Shown: positions 1-8,987, numbered from the stretch's first letter. The stretch: 47,928 nt of DNA from an uncultured Gammaproteobacteria bacterium (GCA_945787105.1 CALZGZ010000079.1:1-47928); one strand, 5' to 3'. Notes: generated by a model from the letters alone, not told the origin. Translations and numbers: made by a program.

Positions 1-86
1 AGCGCCGCATCCAGGGTGGCAAATCCCGTCGGTAGACCCGGCGGCAGGGGATCCAAGCCGCGCCATAGTCGGTGGCTAGTCTGCAT
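1..86 (-). CDS. imuA: ImuA-like SOS mutagenesis protein, N-terminus only (runs off the left edge)
   Basis: Only the first 28 codons are in the window, read leftwards. The peptide begins MQTSHRLWRG and continues with LPTGFATLDAAL. This matches the N-terminal pattern of ImuA (SulA/RecA-like partner of ImuB and DnaE2 in damage-induced mutagenesis), where W-R/K-G is followed by a Pro-Thr-Gly...Leu-Asp stretch. A near-consensus LexA box lies about 200 bp upstream, as expected for an SOS gene. The ATG at 84-86 lies inside the end of an inserted repeat element (80-260). The original start may therefore have been elsewhere, perhaps the ATG at 262-264 on the far side of the element. The call rests on a short peptide plus the LexA box; the rest of the gene is not visible. 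Confidence 0.65.
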   Translation of the reverse strand, partial: MQTSHRLWRGLDPLPPGLPTGFATLDAA

Positions 87-260
87 ATTGCACCCAGGAT
101 CCCGGATGCGGGCGCAGCACGTGCGCAGCTGAGCGCCGCGCCTGGAGCGAGACCCATAATAGCGGGCTATGGATCGAGTGGCGGCCAGGCACAGTGGTGC
201 GAGAACCAGCCAGGATCGGGATAGGCGGGCTAAACAGCCCGGTGTCGGCCGCAATATCTG
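80..260. mobile_element. MITE-like repeat element, copy 1 (between LexA box and imuA)
   Basis: Member of the dispersed family described in the findings. The left end reads TCTGCATATTGCACCCAGGA and is preceded by CTAG at 76-79. The right end, near 250-260, is degenerate (GCAATATCTGA) and no clear second CTAG is seen. The body is very similar to the nested copy at 26638-26876, sharing a GAGCGCCGCGCCTGGAGCGA stretch and an internal palindrome (CCATA...TATGG, 153-171). It contains no convincing gene; the 62-codon leftward frame through it is an artefact. It separates the imuA promoter from the imuA coding region and supplies the present ATG. Confidence 0.75.
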
Positions 261-282
261 ACATAAACTGGTTATTTATATA

Positions 283-298
283 CTGTTTTTATATACAG
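283..298. promoter_or_regulatory. LexA (SOS) box
   Basis: CTGTTTTTATATACAG fits the gammaproteobacterial LexA consensus CTG-N10-CAG (CTGT-N8-ACAG), with the preferred flanking TA on the left side. It overlaps the downstream edge of a leftward promoter and lies 19 bp upstream of a leftward ATG at 262-264. The only leftward gene it can serve is the imuA-like gene, now displaced by the element at 80-260. Confidence 0.8.
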
Positions 299-325
299 TT
301 TACGCCAGGGTATACACGCTTTCAA
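297..325 (-). promoter_or_regulatory. Predicted sigma-70 promoter for imuA
   Basis: On the minus strand there is TTGAAA (320-325), a 17-bp spacer and TAAACT (297-302). The -10 overlaps the LexA box, so a bound repressor would block initiation. The rest of the gap to 405 is AT-rich with T-runs. It may contain a weak terminator, but I see no clean hairpin. Confidence 0.55.
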
Positions 326-405
326 GAAAGCCTGAGAAATTACTTTAAAAACGTGCTTTTTTTATTTATTTTTTAATTGGTTACATTATTTAATAAATGT
401 ATTTT

Positions 406-849
406 CTAGATATCTTTCTCAGCCATTGCCACCACCAAACGCTGCGCTTGGCCAATCCAGTCCTCGCGTTCGATCCTGCCTTTAAACGACAACACCGCAT
501 TGATGCGCTCGATGTCCTCACCACTCAGACAAGCGACTTGTGCGTAGCTCACAATCCCCATTGCGTGCAGCTTGGGTGCGATCACCTCCCCGATCCCCTT
601 GATGCGGGTCAGATCGTCCCCCCCCGCGGCAGCCTGCGAGGTTGCTGCGCGATCAACGGCGCTACGGGTGTCGGTGCTCGCCGTTTGATCGTCAAATTTG
701 CTGCCCTCCCCGCCTGTCGGTGTGTCACGCCGCATTGCCGGACCCTGGCTCCCAGGGTGATCCTGGCGCGAAAACCGCACGCGGTACAGTAGCCAACCGA
801 TGAAAATGATCGTTGCGACCATGTAGATACCCGACCACACTGAACTCAT
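406..849 (-). CDS. Membrane-anchored helix-hairpin-helix protein
   Basis: A 147-residue protein. The start at 849 (MSSVW) is preferred over an in-frame upstream ATG because GGAGGT lies four bases before it. Residues about 7-22 form a single transmembrane helix. A polar linker of about 55 residues follows, then a C-terminal domain beginning DDLTRIKGIGEVIAPKLHAM, which is a helix-hairpin-helix fold of the kind seen in 'flap-endonuclease-like' and NuoE-associated small proteins. Such domains bind DNA or protein; no catalytic residues are visible. It lies 23 bp downstream of fadJ on the same strand and may be co-transcribed with it. The function is unknown. Confidence 0.75.
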   Translation of the reverse strand: MSSVWSGIYMVATIIFIGWLLYRVRFSRQDHPGSQGPAMRRDTPTGGEGSKFDDQTASTDTRSAVDRAATSQAAAGGDDLTRIKGIGEVIAPKLHAMGIVSYAQVACLSGEDIERINAVLSFKGRIEREDWIGQAQRLVVAMAEKDI

Positions 850-872
850 GCGTACCTCCGTTGGATTAGACC

Positions 873-3038
873 TCAACCATCATAAAACCCGCTCCCCTCT
901 CGGCCCTTTTCCAATAACAGGGGTGCCGGCCGGTAGCGGCCGCCGTGTTGATCGTTAAGCTGCTCCAAACGTGATGCAACCGCTTTGACACCGTTTTGGT
1001 CTAGGTATCTAAACGGTCCGCCACGAAACGGCGGGAATCCCAAACCAAACACAGCACCGACGTCGCCGTCCCGCGGGCTCCTTAGGACGCCCTCCTGCAA
1101 GCAGTGTACCGCCTCATTGACCATCTGCAGCGCACACCGTTCGGCAATCTCACGGCTCGACATCGGGTTGCTCGGTGCCACCCCCAGCAGTTGATAAACC
1201 GATTCATCCACTCGTTTGGCACCGCGCTTTTGACTACCGTAGTGGTACATCCCGCGTCGATTTTTACGCCCGAGCCGCTGATCTTGCAGCAATTTTTCAA
1301 TGCCCGGCGGTGGACGCATGCGGTCACCAAACGCCTTACTCAGCCGATCGGCAACCTTGTTGCCGACATCGATCCCCACCTCGTCCAGCAATGCCATCGG
1401 TCCGACCGGAAACCCAAAATCCCGCAATGCGCGATCGACCCGGTCGATGGGAACCCCCTCAGTGAGCAGATAAATGGCCTCGTTCATATACGGGCCAAGA
1501 ATACGCGAGGTATAAAATCCCGGTCCGTCATTGACCACGATGACCGTCTTGCCCTGGCGTTTACCGAATTCCACACAGGTGGTGATCACCCACGGTGCGG
1601 TGACATCCGTGGTGACAATCTCGAGCAACGGCATTTTTTCTACCGGCGAGAAGTAATGCATACCGATCACGTTTTCGGGTCGCTGACCCGCGGCGGCGAT
1701 CTCCGTGATTGGGATTGCCGAGGTGTTGGAGGCAAACACGGTTTTGTCATCGGTAATTGACTCAATATCACGCAGTATGCGCTGCTTGAGGGTCAGGTCT
1801 TCGAACACCGCCTCGATGACCAGGTCGGCATTAGCAAATCCACGGTAATCGACGGTGCCGGTTAATATCGCCAGCGACTGCGCCCGTTGCAGCGGGGTCA
1901 TGGCACGTTTGCTCACGCGGCCGTCCAACAACCGCTGCACATAGGCCAATCCATGGCTTAGTCCGGGACCGTCCTTGTCTTTCAAGCGCACCGGGACCCG
2001 CGCCTTGGTGATGGTGACGTAACTGATACCGGCACCCATTAAGCCTGCGCCCAATACGCCGACCTTGTGGATCGCGCGCGGCTCAATCAGCGGATCGCTA
2101 ATTCCGCGATCTTTTTTTAGTTCGTTACTGGCGAAAAATACGTTGACCAATTGCCTCGCTTCGGGACTCACGACTAATTCTCCGAACGCCTTGGCCTCCG
2201 CGGCCAAACCGGCCTCGAACCCCTGTTCCAATCCGATTTTTGACACCTCCAAAATCCGTTCCGGCGCCGGGTAATTACCCCTGGTTTTACGCAGCAACCG
2301 CTTACGTGCCTGGTCAAACAGGACGCGTCGGCCGATCGGGTTGCCGGCCAATGCCCATTCGCGGAGCTGGTTGAAAGACAGATAGTGCCTTACCGAGGCG
2401 AACGTCCGCGGATGCTCGCGGTGGCGGGATTGTGCCAGCTTGATCGCGGCTTCGATCAAGATTTCCTTGGGCACCAGCTCATCTACGATGCCCACGTGGC
2501 GGGCCCGGTTGGCGCTGAGTTGGCGGCCGGTCAATAACAGATCCAGTGCCCGTTCGGCGCCGATCAAGGCCGGTAAGCGCTGCGTGCCGCCACCACCGGG
2601 CAGCAATCCAAGCTGGACCTCCGGCAAGCCGATGCGTGTTTGCTGATCATTACTGGCGACGCGAAAATCAAGCGCCAGCACCAACTCCAAGCCTCCCCCC
2701 AAACATGCACCGTGAATGGCGGCGACCGACCTGGGTTGCAAACGCGCCAGCCGATTGTTCAGTGCTTGCGCCATCTGCGACAGCGATTGCGCCTGTTCAG
2801 GCGTTGCCACATCCTCGAGCATGTGCAGATCGGCGCCGGCGATAAAACCCTCTGGCTTGCCCGACGCGAATACCAGGACTTCGAGTTCCCTGTTGTTCTC
2901 GACTTCAACGAGGACTGACTCAAATTGCTCAATCAAATCGCGCTTCAACGTATTAACAGACTGGCGCGGGTCATCCATCCACAGGATGGCGATACGGTCA
3001 TCGCGTTTTTCTAAGTGAAATATGGGCGTATCCGACAT
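873..3038 (-). CDS. fadJ: Fatty-acid oxidation complex alpha subunit (enoyl-CoA hydratase / 3-hydroxyacyl-CoA dehydrogenase)
   Basis: 721 residues, close to the FadJ/FadB length. The N-terminal crotonase domain carries the oxyanion-hole GGGLE region with Glu118 and a second catalytic Glu140 in GLPEVQLGLLPGGGG. The NAD-binding Rossmann motif GAGLMGAG lies at 330-337. The dehydrogenase signature HYFSPVEKMP (His461) follows, then a C-terminal helical domain ending FPPFRGGPFRYLD. It performs the hydration and dehydrogenation steps of beta-oxidation with the thiolase encoded just upstream. The start codon follows the fadI stop directly (TAA-ATG), so translation is probably coupled. The order thiolase then alpha subunit resembles fadIJ rather than fadBA; the symbol is assigned on that basis. 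Confidence 0.93.
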   Translation of the reverse strand: MSDTPIFHLEKRDDRIAILWMDDPRQSVNTLKRDLIEQFESVLVEVENNRELEVLVFASGKPEGFIAGADLHMLEDVATPEQAQSLSQMAQALNNRLARLQPRSVAAIHGACLGGGLELVLALDFRVASNDQQTRIGLPEVQLGLLPGGGGTQRLPALIGAERALDLLLTGRQLSANRARHVGIVDELVPKEILIEAAIKLAQSRHREHPRTFASVRHYLSFNQLREWALAGNPIGRRVLFDQARKRLLRKTRGNYPAPERILEVSKIGLEQGFEAGLAAEAKAFGELVVSPEARQLVNVFFASNELKKDRGISDPLIEPRAIHKVGVLGAGLMGAGISYVTITKARVPVRLKDKDGPGLSHGLAYVQRLLDGRVSKRAMTPLQRAQSLAILTGTVDYRGFANADLVIEAVFEDLTLKQRILRDIESITDDKTVFASNTSAIPITEIAAAGQRPENVIGMHYFSPVEKMPLLEIVTTDVTAPWVITTCVEFGKRQGKTVIVVNDGPGFYTSRILGPYMNEAIYLLTEGVPIDRVDRALRDFGFPVGPMALLDEVGIDVGNKVADRLSKAFGDRMRPPPGIEKLLQDQRLGRKNRRGMYHYGSQKRGAKRVDESVYQLLGVAPSNPMSSREIAERCALQMVNEAVHCLQEGVLRSPRDGDVGAVFGLGFPPFRGGPFRYLDQNGVKAVASRLEQLNDQHGGRYRPAPLLLEKGREGSGFYDG

Positions 3039-4334
3039 TTAGCTACTCTCCAGAATCATTGCGGCTCCCAGTCCTCCGGCGGCACACGCGGTGCACAACG
3101 CAAATTCCCCACCGCTTCGTTTCAATTCGTACAATGCTTGCATGATTTGGCGTGCACCGGTTGCGGCAAACGGATGTCCCAAAGAGATTGATCCACCACT
3201 CAAATTGAATTTATTCCAATCAATCTCACCAATTGCGTGATCGCGCCCAAGCCAATGTTGGGCGAATGCCTGCGACGCAAATGCCTGCACATTCGACAAG
3301 ATTTGCGCGGCGAACGCTTCGTGCATATCAATGACATCGATGTCCTGAAGCGACAATCGCGCCCGCTCTAGCGCGATTGGTGTAGCGAAGCTTGGCCCCA
3401 TCAACATCTGCCAATTGGGATCGAGTGCGGCAAAGGCATAACTGCGAATGAAACCCAGTGCCGCAAACCCCTCGGCCTTGGCGCGGTCCTCGCGCATCAG
3501 CACCAGGGCACTGGCGCCATCGGTCAACGGAGAGCTGTTGCCGGCGGTGACGGTGCCGTGACGACGGTCGAACACCGGGGGCAATTTTCGATAATCGTCT
3601 AAATTCGAATCATCGCGAACCAGGTTATCTTTAACCACAGCCAAATATTCCGGGGGCACGTAGGCCTGCATCACATGGTCATTAAAGAAGCCTTCCTGCC
3701 ACGACTTGGAGGCATTGACGTGACTGCGGTGCGCAAACTCATCTTGAGACTTACGGGTAATCGAATTTTCCTTGGCCATCTTTTCGGCACTTTCACCCAT
3801 GCTGTAGTCTGAAGAAGGCTCTTTGAGCGCCGGGGGTACCGGTATGATGTCTTTGAGTCCTACATTTTGGAACGCCGCGAACCGATTGGCCCAGGTCTTT
3901 GCTTTATTTACTTTTACCAACGCACGGGCCAACGGTTTCGACACCGTTATCGGCACGTCGCTGGCACTCTCCGCACCACCAGAGATCCCGCATTCGATGG
4001 CGCCGGCCGTAATTGATTCGGCGATATTCACCGTTGTTTGATAACTGGTGGCACAGGCACGAGAGACGCTGTACGCATCGACGGTTACCGGCATCCCAGC
4101 CCCAATAACGACCTCGCGGGCGATGTTAGGCGCCGTGGGTGAGGGGATGACCTGCCCATATACCACCCGATCCACGCGACCTGGATCGAGCCCGGTACGC
4201 TGCAGCAGCTCGGCAACCACCACTTTACCCAGATCCCGAGCGGTCACTGTTTGATACGCCGTATCTTGCTTGACAAACGGCGTCCGCAACCCCGCCACAA
4301 TGGCCACACGGCTATCATTGGTGTCGGTAAGCAT
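3039..4334 (-). CDS. fadI: 3-ketoacyl-CoA thiolase, FadI type
   Basis: 431 residues (FadI is about 436). The acyl-accepting cysteine is Cys94 in SRACATSYQ. The general-base histidine is His387 in GHPFAATGARQ and the second cysteine is Cys417 in CTACAAGG. It cleaves 3-ketoacyl-CoA to acetyl-CoA and a shortened acyl-CoA. The start at 4334 is backed by a strong ribosome-binding site (AGGAGGAG) seven to eight bases upstream. First gene of the leftward fadIJ pair. Confidence 0.93.
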   Translation of the reverse strand: MLTDTNDSRVAIVAGLRTPFVKQDTAYQTVTARDLGKVVVAELLQRTGLDPGRVDRVVYGQVIPSPTAPNIAREVVIGAGMPVTVDAYSVSRACATSYQTTVNIAESITAGAIECGISGGAESASDVPITVSKPLARALVKVNKAKTWANRFAAFQNVGLKDIIPVPPALKEPSSDYSMGESAEKMAKENSITRKSQDEFAHRSHVNASKSWQEGFFNDHVMQAYVPPEYLAVVKDNLVRDDSNLDDYRKLPPVFDRRHGTVTAGNSSPLTDGASALVLMREDRAKAEGFAALGFIRSYAFAALDPNWQMLMGPSFATPIALERARLSLQDIDVIDMHEAFAAQILSNVQAFASQAFAQHWLGRDHAIGEIDWNKFNLSGGSISLGHPFAATGARQIMQALYELKRSGGEFALCTACAAGGLGAAMILESS

Positions 4335-4363
4335 CGAAAACTCCTCCTGGTGGTTGATCCTCG

Positions 4364-4392
4364 ACGCTATGACGGAGTTTTGATACTGTCAA
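4364..4392 (-). promoter_or_regulatory. Possible promoter of fadIJ
   Basis: The minus strand carries a perfect -35 TTGACA (4387-4392) and, 17 bp on, TAGCGT (4364-4369), a poor -10 match. It would put the transcript start about 20-25 bp before the ribosome-binding site. No convincing FadR or PsrA operator was found. Confidence 0.35.
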
Positions 4393-4921
4393 GCGCCCAC
4401 CAACGCTTTCTGATGTCCCTCGCGAAAACCGGGTATCCGGGGTCGGTGTGTCGACTCGGGTAGTTGAAACGCTAACCACCAACATCGCGCACGCCAACAT
4501 GGTAACCGCTTAGGGCAATAGCGCTTGTAGACAGTGGACTGAGGTGGGACACAATGCGCTACAATCCGCATCGTTATGTGTGTGGGTGGCTAGCCCTATC
4601 CGCCTGACGGATACCGGGATCGAGATAATTCCCCCAAATCGTGTTAGGGCCTTCGCATGGCGACTTAAGGTAGCTCGACGATCCGCTACCGGCGCTGAAC
4701 CAAGTTTTTATTCACGCGCATTTGATATTAGAAATACTGCAAAACAGTGGCCGGTATAAGTTCTCAGCAGCGGGATAACTGGCGAACGTCGCAACGTTCG
4801 CGTATGACTCTTCTGAAGCCAGTGCAGCAAACTATTTGCGGCGGCCGGCAAAAGAGCCGGACACGCGGTGAGCGGGCCCGGCTCCAAGCGATACACTCTA
4901 CATGTCGTATGAACCGCTATC
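4393..4921. other. Long intergenic region between divergent fadIJ and maf
   Basis: About 530 bp with no supportable gene; the short frames across it have no recognisable motifs or ribosome-binding sites. It does contain two clean inverted repeats: GCGAACGT/ACGTTCGC with a 4-base loop (4782-4801), and GAGCCGG/CCGGCTC (4854-4860 with 4878-4884), just ahead of maf. Neither is followed by a T-run, so they are not classical terminators. Confidence 0.5.
4782..4801. repeat. Perfect 8-bp inverted repeat (hairpin or operator)
   Basis: GCGAACGT, loop CGCA, ACGTTCGC. It lies in the gap upstream of maf. It could be an operator half-site pair or an RNA hairpin in the maf leader; there is no T-run. Confidence 0.45.
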
Positions 4922-5506
4922 GTGCCTAACCGCCACCTGATCCTTGCCAGCTCGTCTCGATTTCGTAAGGCGTTATTGGAACGCCTTAGGATTCCGTTTG
5001 AGGTTATTGCGCCGAGCATCGATGAGACACCCAAACACGGGGAAGCGCCGGCAGATCTGGTTAAACGATTATCGATGCAGAAAGCACGAGTCGTTGCGGA
5101 TTCGCGGCCCCACGCGTTGGTGATTGGTTCTGACCAGATAGCGGTACACCAAGATCAGATCGTTGGCAAGCCTCGCGACCACACACACGCCCAAGCACAA
5201 CTGCGCGCCTCATCGGGTGAAGCAATCACCCTGCTTACCGGCTTGGCGCTCATCAACAGCGATAGCGGCCGTGCCCAGGTCGACGTTGTGCCGTACACGG
5301 TAAAATTTAGGACTTTGTCGGAAGCTCAAATAGACAGCTATTTGGCAAAGGAACGACCGTATCAATGCAGTGGGAGCCTGCGCGCGGATGGTCTAGGGGT
5401 GGCATTGCTGGAGCGTTTCGAAGGCACAGATCCGAACGCGTTGATAGGACTGCCTTTGATTCGATTAATTGATATGCTACGCACCGAGGGATTGGAGATA
5501 CTTTGA
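4922..5506 (+). CDS. yceF: Maf-family nucleotide pyrophosphatase (YceF type)
   Basis: 194 residues, the usual Maf length. The N-terminal substrate-binding signature is LILASSSRFRKALLERL. DETPKHGE and GSDQIAV carry the conserved acidic metal-binding and catalytic residues, and GKP follows. The YceF subgroup hydrolyses modified nucleotides such as 7-methyl-GTP, acting as a house-cleaning enzyme. The start is a GTG at 4922 with no obvious ribosome-binding site, though the peptide aligns naturally from there. In many gammaproteobacteria this gene lies near rpmF/rluC; here it stands next to a TPR gene 31 bp downstream. Confidence 0.88.
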   Translation: MPNRHLILASSSRFRKALLERLRIPFEVIAPSIDETPKHGEAPADLVKRLSMQKARVVADSRPHALVIGSDQIAVHQDQIVGKPRDHTHAQAQLRASSGEAITLLTGLALINSDSGRAQVDVVPYTVKFRTLSEAQIDSYLAKERPYQCSGSLRADGLGVALLERFEGTDPNALIGLPLIRLIDMLRTEGLEIL

Positions 5507-5537
5507 TACAATGCTTGGCACCTAGAGAACACCGACC

Positions 5538-6464
5538 GTGAAAGTTCTATCCATAATCGTATTTCTCGTTACATTTTCTGCATCTGCTGCAGTGCCTGCG
5601 CAGTCCGGCCAGGCGGAGATCAATAGAGTTCAAGGATTGATCGAAGCCGGGGAGCTCGACGAGGCTCTGGAAGTCGCCGACGTGTATATCACAGATAATC
5701 CTAAAGACCCACGGATGCGATTTCTCAAGGGGCTAATTCTTACCACAAAAACCGAGTGGCAAGAGGCCATCAAGGTGTTTAGCACACTGTCAAATGATTT
5801 TCCTGAGCTGCCGGCACCGTTGAATAATCTCGCGGTGGTATACGCAGAAACTGGCAATTATGACTTGGCACTGGAAGCGCTCAAAGAGGCGCTGCAGATC
5901 AACCCAGACTATGCCTCTGCGCACGAAAACCTTGGCGACATCTATGTGACACTTGCCGCGCTGTCATACCGGCAAGCGACATCCCACGAAGATAAACAAC
6001 AGACTGCAAGCGCCAAGTTGAAGGTACTCGGACAGTTAATCCCCGATGTGACCGATGCATCGACTTCTGTACCGCAATCAGCGTCTATCGCCTTGCAGCC
6101 GACAGCAGATCCGATCCAATCCCAGGAGGTCGAGACCTTCGTGAACGCCTGGGCAGCTGCGTGGTCGTCGCAAGACGTAGCCAAGTATCTGGATTTCTAC
6201 AGCGATAATTTTCAACCCGGCGAGGGCAAATCACTATCGCAATGGCGGTCCGAGCGTAGGTATAGAGTGGCGTACCCCGGTTACATCCGGGTCAAGATCC
6301 AAGACGTCAACACCCGAATGCTCACCGCAAGCCAGGCGAAGGCGGCTTTCACACAACGTTATGAGTCGAATACGTTCCGGGATACTGCGCGAAAAGAATT
6401 GTTGCTCGAGCGCCAAGGAAATCAATGGAAGATAGTGCAGGAACTGGTCCACCGTGAACCGTAG
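5538..6464 (+). CDS. Exported TPR protein with C-terminal NTF2-like domain
   Basis: 308 residues from a GTG start. Residues 1-21 form a signal peptide (hydrophobic core then ASAAVPAQS), so the protein is probably periplasmic. Residues about 25-135 hold three to four TPR units, for example APLNNLAVVYAETGNYDLAL. After a low-complexity linker, residues about 195-305 (ETFVNAWAAAWSSQDVAKYL through QWKIVQELV) have the pattern of a SnoaL/NTF2-like fold, as found at the end of some L,D-transpeptidase-associated proteins. It probably acts as an envelope protein-interaction factor. The exact role is unknown. It lies 31 bp after yceF and is probably co-transcribed with it. Confidence 0.7.
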   Translation: MKVLSIIVFLVTFSASAAVPAQSGQAEINRVQGLIEAGELDEALEVADVYITDNPKDPRMRFLKGLILTTKTEWQEAIKVFSTLSNDFPELPAPLNNLAVVYAETGNYDLALEALKEALQINPDYASAHENLGDIYVTLAALSYRQATSHEDKQQTASAKLKVLGQLIPDVTDASTSVPQSASIALQPTADPIQSQEVETFVNAWAAAWSSQDVAKYLDFYSDNFQPGEGKSLSQWRSERRYRVAYPGYIRVKIQDVNTRMLTASQAKAAFTQRYESNTFRDTARKELLLERQGNQWKIVQELVHREP

Positions 6465-6503
6465 CTCGGCATGTTGACGCCATGGGCGTGATGCGGGTTA
6501 GTT

Positions 6504-8987
6504 TTAACGTAATATATGCCACGGTGGTGTGCGCCAAAGACGGTATGTACCGAGGATCCCAGCGGCCGTGACGATCGTCACTGCAGCGCCAACCCCTACC
6601 AACCAAGTCCCAATGTGTAATCGGTATGGAATACTCAAAAGGTACTCAGAAATAGCATAGCCGGTGATCATCGCCGCGACGGCTCCGACGCCACCGGCGA
6701 GAATCCCCATCACCACGAATTCCGACACCATACCAATGGATAATTGGCGTCGTGTGGCGCCAAGAGTCCTCAGTATCGCGATCTCTTGTCGCCGTTCTCC
6801 CTGGGTAGTCTGAATGGCCGCATAGAGCACAACGATTCCCGCCAGCACCGTGAATAGGAAAATAGTTTCGAGCACCGAGTTGACGCGGTCGATCAGGCGT
6901 CGTACTTGTTGTAACAGTGCATCGACGTCGATGTTGGTGACATTTGGGAATTGTTTGATTAACGCGCTGAGCTGATGCGCCCGTGAACGCGGAACATAGA
7001 GACTGGTAATATAACTGGCAGGATATCCATTAAGCAGCGCTGGCGGTACCAGCAAGAAAAAATTAGGCCGGAACGAGTCCCACGCGACGGCACGTAGATT
7101 ACTAATCGTAACTGTAATCTCCTGGTCGGCAATCCGATACTTCAACCTATCTCCGAGTTTCAGCTCGAGAGCCTCGGCGTATTGCTGTTCCACGGAAACC
7201 AGCGGAGACGCCCGTTCCTGCGTACGCCACCAGTTGCCCGCCACCAACTTATTATCACTTTGCAGCGATTCCATCCAAGACAAGTTTGCGGCCCGTTGTA
7301 TGACTCGTTGGGCAAATGCATCTTGGAAATCTTGCGGCTGAACTGACTTGCCATTAATTGCAATGAGCCGGGCGCGGACGATAGGCCGAAGATGTGGCTT
7401 AGGCCACTGCTGTTCGCGAAAGAACCTCTCGATCTCCGTGAGCTGGTCGGGTTGGATATTAATAAGAAAGTGGTTGGGTGTCTCTGGGGGTAGCTGGGTG
7501 CGCCAGGCCTGCAATAAATCGCCGCGCACCAAGGTCAACAATAAAATCGCCATGACGCCTATGCCGAGCGCCACTATCTGGCCAGTGGACGAACCGGCCC
7601 GCCGCGCCAAAGCGGCGATCCCGAAACGCCAGGTTACACCCACCCCACACCGCATGCGGCTAACAAGTTGAATCAATAGATAACTGAGCGCAGCCAATAA
7701 AATGATGGTCATCAGACTGCCGCCGAGTACATAACTGGCGAGCACCAAATCACGACCGACCCACATTACCAATGCGGCAAGCGTGAGCATCGAGGTAACG
7801 TAAACGGCGGTGATGTGGTTAGGCAAGGCGCCCAGCTCGCGGCGCAGTACACGCAGCGGTGGTACCTCTCTCAGGCGTAGGATTATAGGCGCCGCAAAAC
7901 CGACTAACGTGACCACGCCGGCCGATAGGCCAACTACTGCGGGCATCAAAGACGGCCACGGGAGGTCACCCGCCACCAACCCGGGGAGCAGGTAAACGAA
8001 TACCTGCTGAGTAGCATAGCCGACGGCACATCCGATGATGCTGCCCGCGGTTCCCAACACCAAAAACTGGGTCATGAACACCTCTAAGATGTTACGCTGT
8101 GTCGCCCCGACACAACGCATCAGGGCAACGGTGTCCAGATGGCGCTGGGCGTAATTCCTCGCTGCACGTGAAATCGCGACACCAGCCAAAAGCATGCTGA
8201 CCAAGGTGGCGAGGCCCAAGAATTGCTCTCCTTTGTGCAACGCGGTACGAAAACGTGGTTGCGCATTACTAGCGTCCTGAAGCACAACACCAACTTCTGC
8301 GCGTTTCCGCATCCATTCGCGAAACGTGTTGATCACACTCACATCGCCGGCAATCAATAAACGATAGCTCGCCAGACTGCCCGGTTGTATCAGTTCCGTA
8401 GACGGTAGATCCGCGATATTCAGCATCAACCTCGGGGCGATGGCGAAAACCGCACCGCCCCGGTCCGGTTCAAGCGTAATCACCTTGTCGATTACAAACT
8501 GCTGGGTTCCGAGCTCAACTCGCGCCCCAACAGTAGTGTTTAACAGCGCGATTAATTGACCATCGACCCACACGGTACCCATAGGCGGGATCCCGGTGGC
8601 GGATGCATCTTCGCGATTGAGGTCCGCAGCTACACGCAATCTCCCGCGAAGCGGGTAGCCCTGTTCCACCGCTTTCACCTCCGCTAGCTGACTGTCTTCA
8701 CCGTGCATGACCACGCTGCGAAAGCTCACGGTTTGTGCGCTTTGCAGTCCAAGGCGTGAGATTTCCGCCGTCCATTCGGATTTGGCGGGATAGGAAGAAC
8801 GCACCACCAGGTCTGCCGCCAGCAGCTCACTCCCTTGGAACTTCAACGCGCGTTGCAGGCGATCCGCAAAAGTCATGACCGAAACCAAGGCGGCAACCGC
8901 CACCGCGAGCGCAGCGATGACCACTTTTAAATCTCCGGCCCGCCGCTGCCGCATCAAAAGCCGTAATGCCAGCGATGCCGTCTTCAA
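6504..8987 (-). CDS. ybbP: ABC transporter permease, YbbP family (FtsX/MacB-like)
   Basis: About 827 residues in the large two-unit FtsX-type architecture. There is one N-terminal transmembrane helix, a long periplasmic domain, three helices, a central linker with more membrane segments, a second periplasmic domain, and three C-terminal helices ending near TPPWHILR. I place the start at the TTG (8987), which overlaps the ybbA stop as TTGA; a longer frame from 9038 would overlap ybbA by 55 bp and adds a non-conserved peptide. With YbbA it forms an ABC complex of unknown substrate, thought to act in lipid or lipoprotein handling. This fits its neighbour tesA. Confidence 0.85.
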   Translation of the reverse strand: MKTASLALRLLMRQRRAGDLKVVIAALAVAVAALVSVMTFADRLQRALKFQGSELLAADLVVRSSYPAKSEWTAEISRLGLQSAQTVSFRSVVMHGEDSQLAEVKAVEQGYPLRGRLRVAADLNREDASATGIPPMGTVWVDGQLIALLNTTVGARVELGTQQFVIDKVITLEPDRGGAVFAIAPRLMLNIADLPSTELIQPGSLASYRLLIAGDVSVINTFREWMRKRAEVGVVLQDASNAQPRFRTALHKGEQFLGLATLVSMLLAGVAISRAARNYAQRHLDTVALMRCVGATQRNILEVFMTQFLVLGTAGSIIGCAVGYATQQVFVYLLPGLVAGDLPWPSLMPAVVGLSAGVVTLVGFAAPIILRLREVPPLRVLRRELGALPNHITAVYVTSMLTLAALVMWVGRDLVLASYVLGGSLMTIILLAALSYLLIQLVSRMRCGVGVTWRFGIAALARRAGSSTGQIVALGIGVMAILLLTLVRGDLLQAWRTQLPPETPNHFLINIQPDQLTEIERFFREQQWPKPHLRPIVRARLIAINGKSVQPQDFQDAFAQRVIQRAANLSWMESLQSDNKLVAGNWWRTQERASPLVSVEQQYAEALELKLGDRLKYRIADQEITVTISNLRAVAWDSFRPNFFLLVPPALLNGYPASYITSLYVPRSRAHQLSALIKQFPNVTNIDVDALLQQVRRLIDRVNSVLETIFLFTVLAGIVVLYAAIQTTQGERRQEIAILRTLGATRRQLSIGMVSEFVVMGILAGGVGAVAAMITGYAISEYLLSIPYRLHIGTWLVGVGAAVTIVTAAGILGTYRLWRTPPWHILR

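Noticed and set aside
76-264. 62-codon leftward ORF through element copy 1
   Set aside because: It lies in repeat sequence, ends at the element flank TAG, and has no family resemblance; copy 6 does not conserve the frame.
4587-4620. CTAGCCC as another element end
   Set aside because: The following bases do not match the rest of the end repeat and no partner end is nearby.
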